NCBI GenBank assembly: GCA_018830405.1
Contig: JAHJSF010000085.1
Location: 1-10,776 of the forward strand
From: Nitrospinota bacterium
GTDB lineage: Bacteria; Nitrospinota; Nitrospinia; UBA9942; JAHJSF01
Reading direction: 5' to 3'
Length of the DNA: 10,776 nt
The notes under the pieces are model-generated. The model searched no databases. It was not told where the DNA came from and worked only from the letters and a program-made list of their open reading frames with translations. The position numbers and the translations under genes are program-made. Of the stretch, positions 8,780-10,776 are shown one piece after another (position 1 is the first letter of the stretch; each line of letters opens with the position of its first letter).

Positions 8780-8785
<6 letters not shown>
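7406..8785 (+). CDS. radA: DNA repair protein RadA (Sms)
   Basis: RadA is a RecA-like ATPase that drives branch migration and processing of recombination intermediates. The 459-aa protein has the full family layout: a zinc finger with C9, C12, C23 and C26, Walker A GGDPGIGKST (93-102), Walker B SLIVIDS (165-171), the RadA signature KNRFG (251-255), and a C-terminal Lon-protease-like domain (from about 275, with GGMNVSEPSADLA). The start ATG at 7406 fits the family N-terminus, but no ribosome site is seen before it: the long palindrome runs right up to the start, so the leader may have been altered by its insertion. The last sense codon (TGG) and stop (TAG) at 8780-8785 lie on the complement of the acceptor 3' end of a tRNA gene facing it. 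Confidence 0.96.
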
Positions 8786-8856
<71 letters not shown>

Positions 8857-8866
8857 ATATCTTTGT

Positions 8867-8895
8867 ATTCTATTTTTTAGTTCAGATTAAGTCAA
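8867..8895 (-). promoter_or_regulatory. sigma70-type promoter of the tRNA-fMet gene
   Basis: On the minus strand TTGACT (8895-8890) and TAGAAT (8872-8867) are separated by exactly 17 bases, and the -10 lies ten bases before the first base of the tRNA. Each hexamer matches the consensus at five of six positions. Spacing and position fit a strong stable-RNA promoter. Confidence 0.8.
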
Positions 8896-9159
8896 GCTTA
8901 TACTCTTCTTTTATCCCTTAATCTTAGAAAAAACCATAATAAAGAGCAATCCGCTTGCTTTTGCCCCCCCCATTTTCTACAATATCGGAACAATGAAGGG
9001 ATTGGTTTTGATTGCGCCGTATCTTAAAAGGCGGGTCTTGCTTCTTATATTCACCTCCCCTATTTTGCCCGATTCCGCTAAGTTCTGCAGGGCACCAACG
9101 TCAATAAACTTCCTCTATCTAAAAGATAAGAGGTAAAACAAATTATATAGGTAAATATC
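8896..9159. other. spacer between the tRNA promoter and ychF
   Basis: I see no convincing gene. A 47-codon open frame (8993-9136, plus) has no strong ribosome site and no recognisable sequence. A hairpin CCTCTATCT (9112-9120), loop AAA, AGATAAGAGG (9124-9133) with one bulged base lies 26 bases before the ychF start and would sit in its leader. No clear ychF promoter can be named. Confidence 0.5.
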
Positions 9160-10254
9160 ATGGGTTTTAACTGCGGCATCGTTGGGCTCCCCAATGTCGG
9201 AAAATCAACGCTCTTTAACGCCATCACCTCGGCCGGTGCCAAGGCATCCAATTTTCCATTTTGCACCATCGACCCTAACGTCGGAATAGTTAAGGTTCCT
9301 GATTACCGACTCGACAGGCTGACAGAGCTGGTTAAACCGGAGAAGACCATTCATACCTCAATGGAGTTTGTTGATATTGCCGGTCTGGTCAAAGGGGCCA
9401 ACAAGGGAGAAGGGCTTGGGAATAAATTTCTGGCTCATATTAGAGAGGTAGATGCTCTGGCCCATATCGTCCGCTGTTTTGATGACGATAATATAATCCA
9501 TGTCCATGGGAAGGTCTCCCCCAAGGAGGATGTAGAAATAATAAATTCGGAACTTATACTGGCCGACCTTGAAACAGTTGATAAACGCCTAAAATCTGCC
9601 TCCAAGATGTCGCGTATCGGAGACAAGAAGAACGCAGAGCTGGCCACAGTCTATAAGAAGGTCTACGAGGGGCTGGAAAAAGGACTTCGGGTAAAGCAGA
9701 TAGGTTTAACGGCTGATGAGTCGGAGGCTATAAGGGATCTCCACCTCCTGACCAATAAGCCCCTCTTCTATGTGGCCAATATGGATGAGGATTCTCTAAC
9801 AAAAGGGAATAAATATGTAGAGGAGCTCAAAGCCCTGGCCGATGCCGAAGGGTCTCCCATGGTATCAATATGCGGCCAGCTTGAGGCAGAGATAGCCGAG
9901 TTAGATGGGGAGGAAAAGATTTCATTCCTGAAGGATTACGGGTTGGAGGCCTCGGGGCTCGACCAGATGATTAAGGTTGGCTACAAGATGTTAAACCTTA
10001 TCACCTTCCTTACCGCCGGAAAACAGGAGGTTCGGGCCTGGACAATCCAAAACGGATTCCTTGCCCCGCAGGCAGCCGGAACAATCCATACCGACTTTGA
10101 ACGGGGATTCATCAAGGCCGAGGTTATCTCCTACGACGACTATATTGCCTGCAGGTCAGAGGCAGCCGTTAAGGAAAAAGGGCTTATGAGACTTGAGGGA
10201 AAGGAGTATGTTATGAAGGATGGGGACATAGTCCACTTTAAATTTAACGTCTGA
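9160..10254 (+). CDS. ychF: redox-regulated ATPase YchF (OLA1 family)
   Basis: YchF is an Obg-related P-loop protein that binds ribosomes and prefers ATP over GTP; in E. coli it is linked to the oxidative stress response. The 364-aa length matches the family. Motifs: G1 GLPNVGKST (9-17), the conserved C35 in FPFCTIDPN (the redox-sensitive cysteine in E. coli), G3 DIAGL (72-76) followed by VKGANKGEGLGN, a coiled-coil insertion (~130-200), NMDE (207-210) in place of NKxD, which gives the altered nucleotide preference, and a C-terminal TGS domain (~280-364) with TAGKQEVRAWT. The ATG at 9160 has a modest TAGGT site upstream. The frequent neighbour pth is not beside it. The gene stands alone between the tRNA and the DUF2934 gene. 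Confidence 0.97.
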   Translation: MGFNCGIVGLPNVGKSTLFNAITSAGAKASNFPFCTIDPNVGIVKVPDYRLDRLTELVKPEKTIHTSMEFVDIAGLVKGANKGEGLGNKFLAHIREVDALAHIVRCFDDDNIIHVHGKVSPKEDVEIINSELILADLETVDKRLKSASKMSRIGDKKNAELATVYKKVYEGLEKGLRVKQIGLTADESEAIRDLHLLTNKPLFYVANMDEDSLTKGNKYVEELKALADAEGSPMVSICGQLEAEIAELDGEEKISFLKDYGLEASGLDQMIKVGYKMLNLITFLTAGKQEVRAWTIQNGFLAPQAAGTIHTDFERGFIKAEVISYDDYIACRSEAAVKEKGLMRLEGKEYVMKDGDIVHFKFNV

Positions 10255-10265
10255 TACGAAGTCGC

Positions 10266-10289
10266 ATTCAAACGCTAACTGCGTTGGCT
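10266..10289 (+). repeat. 24-bp intergenic repeat, copy 2
   Basis: This matches the reverse complement of 2431-2454 at 23 of 24 positions. In this copy AACGC (10271-10275) and GCGTT (10281-10285) form a small stem, and an outer stem CATTCAAA (10265-10272) with TTTGAATG (10297-10304) competes with it. It starts 11 bases after the ychF stop and might serve as a weak 3' end structure, without a T-tract. Confidence 0.7.
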
Positions 10290-10376
10290 CCCTTGCTTTG
10301 AATGTTAGGTGGTGATAGTATTCTGGTGTAGGTTTCAGTGACTTGTCATAGTAACCATTTCTTAAGGAGTAGTATT

Positions 10377-10565
10377 ATGGGCACGGACAAAGATGTGGCA
10401 AAAATAGCCTATGAATTGTGGTTAAAAAACGGCTGCATCCATGGAAAAGATTGCGAGCATTGGCTTGAAGCTGAAAAGATTGCAGGGCAGGGTCAAGCCG
10501 TTGTAAAGAAGGCTAAGCCGAAATCACCCCCTAAAAAGCCCAAGACAAAAAAGAAGACCCCATAG
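10377..10565 (+). CDS. DUF2934 family small protein with basic tail
   Basis: This 62-aa protein has the DUF2934 signature in residues ~5-35: IAYELWLKNGCIHGKDCEHW followed by LEAEKIAG. DUF2934 proteins are small, have no known function, and occur as a conserved Trp/His-containing helix pair. The C-terminal third is lysine- and proline-rich (KPKSPPKKPKTKKK), suggesting contact with nucleic acid or another anionic partner, which is inference. I place the start at the ATG 10377, because AAGGAG (10364-10369) sits at the right distance; a reading frame extends 13 codons further upstream but without a ribosome site and with no family-like residues. It seems to be a single-gene unit. A GGGGAC/GTCCCC hairpin with a 10-nt loop (10565-10586) overlaps its stop codon. 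Confidence 0.82.
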   Translation: MGTDKDVAKIAYELWLKNGCIHGKDCEHWLEAEKIAGQGQAVVKKAKPKSPPKKPKTKKKTP

Positions 10566-10616
10566 GGGACAGAAGAAATCGTCCCCACGAACAAAAGGTA
10601 AACAATAGAATTTATA

Positions 10617-10659
10617 ACAACCCCCTTAATCCCCCTTTGTTAAGGGGGAAGTCTGTTGT
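10617..10659. repeat. C-rich dispersed palindrome, copy 2
   Basis: The inner hairpin CCCCCTT (10631-10637), loop TGTT, AAGGGGG (10642-10648) and the left arm ACAACCCCC match the reverse complement of 2366-2409. The right outer arm has decayed (GTCTGTTGT). It lies between two convergent genes and could serve as a two-way terminator together with the next repeat. Confidence 0.75.
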
Positions 10660-10660
10660 G

Positions 10661-10693
10661 CCCCTCTTTAGCAAAGAGGGGTCAGGGGAGATT
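10661..10693 (-). repeat. 33-bp C-rich hairpin repeat, copy 2
   Basis: The stem CCCCTCTTT (10661-10669), loop AGC, AAAGAGGGG (10673-10681) with its flank is 32/33 identical, on the opposite strand, to 3772-3804. Its outer end overlaps the stop codon of the minus-strand gene at the right edge, so it lies directly at that gene's 3' end. Confidence 0.8.
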
Positions 10694-10776
10694 ACTTGGC
10701 CAGTTTAAATGTAACCTTTACCGGTGTGCCGTTTTCGGGGAGGATATCTCTCTTGACCCTAAATTTTCTTTCCCTA
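10692..10776 (-). CDS. C-terminal end of an unidentified protein (runs off right edge)
   Basis: The last 27 sense codons of a minus-strand frame are open to the window edge and end in TAA at 10694-10692. The residues include KFRVKRDILPENG and TPVKVTFKLAK, which look like two beta strands joined by a turn. That is too little to name a family. Support comes from the clean open frame, the coding-like composition, and the hairpin repeat placed exactly at its stop, as at ligA. Confidence 0.5.
   Translation of the reverse strand, partial: RERKFRVKRDILPENGTPVKVTFKLAK

Noticed and set aside
8993-9136. A 47-aa open frame (MKGLVLIAPYLKRR...) before ychF
   Set aside because: Only a weak GGAA precedes the ATG, the protein has no recognisable feature, and a leader hairpin overlaps its end. 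It cannot be supported without comparative data.

Overview
The window reads as chromosomal DNA of a Gram-negative bacterium of moderate GC. An LPS-assembly lipoprotein (LptE) implies an outer membrane. The combination of a ThiI-like/NFACT-R type protein, a DUF6485 cysteine-rich protein, a DUF2934 protein and many C-rich intergenic palindromes suggests a Desulfobacterota-, Nitrospirota- or related-type lineage. That placement is an impression, not a demonstrated assignment.

Layout. At the left, three minus-strand genes form a likely sulfur operon: cysE (serine O-acetyltransferase), then a GTG-started ThiI-like PP-loop protein, then the 5' part of mnmA (tRNA 2-thiouridylase), which runs off the edge. 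From 2275 to 3816 there is a repeat-rich island holding one orphan minus-strand gene of about 239 aa. Its N-terminus resembles HNH-type zinc-finger proteins but lacks most of the cysteines. The gene lies between two inverted, diverged copies of a ~168-nt element whose stems show compensatory base changes. From 3817 to 7134 there is a minus-strand group: lptE, a 121-aa helical unknown, a DUF6485 gene, and ligA almost abutting it. ligA ends in a terminator hairpin built into its last codons.

A ~170-bp imperfect palindrome fills most of the lptE/radA divergent spacer. radA follows on the plus strand. Its last sense codon and stop codon lie on the complement of the 3' end of a convergent initiator tRNA gene, which has a clear sigma70-type promoter. 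Then come ychF and a small DUF2934 protein with a basic tail, two stacked C-rich hairpin repeats, and the last codons of an unidentified minus-strand gene.

The genes are mostly housekeeping: cysteine synthesis and tRNA thiolation, DNA ligation and recombination, LPS assembly, translation initiation, and a ribosome-associated ATPase. The most unusual material is non-coding. Several families of dispersed structured repeats recur in the window, and one of them (2523-2690 and 3587-3755) has the covariation expected of a selected secondary structure.
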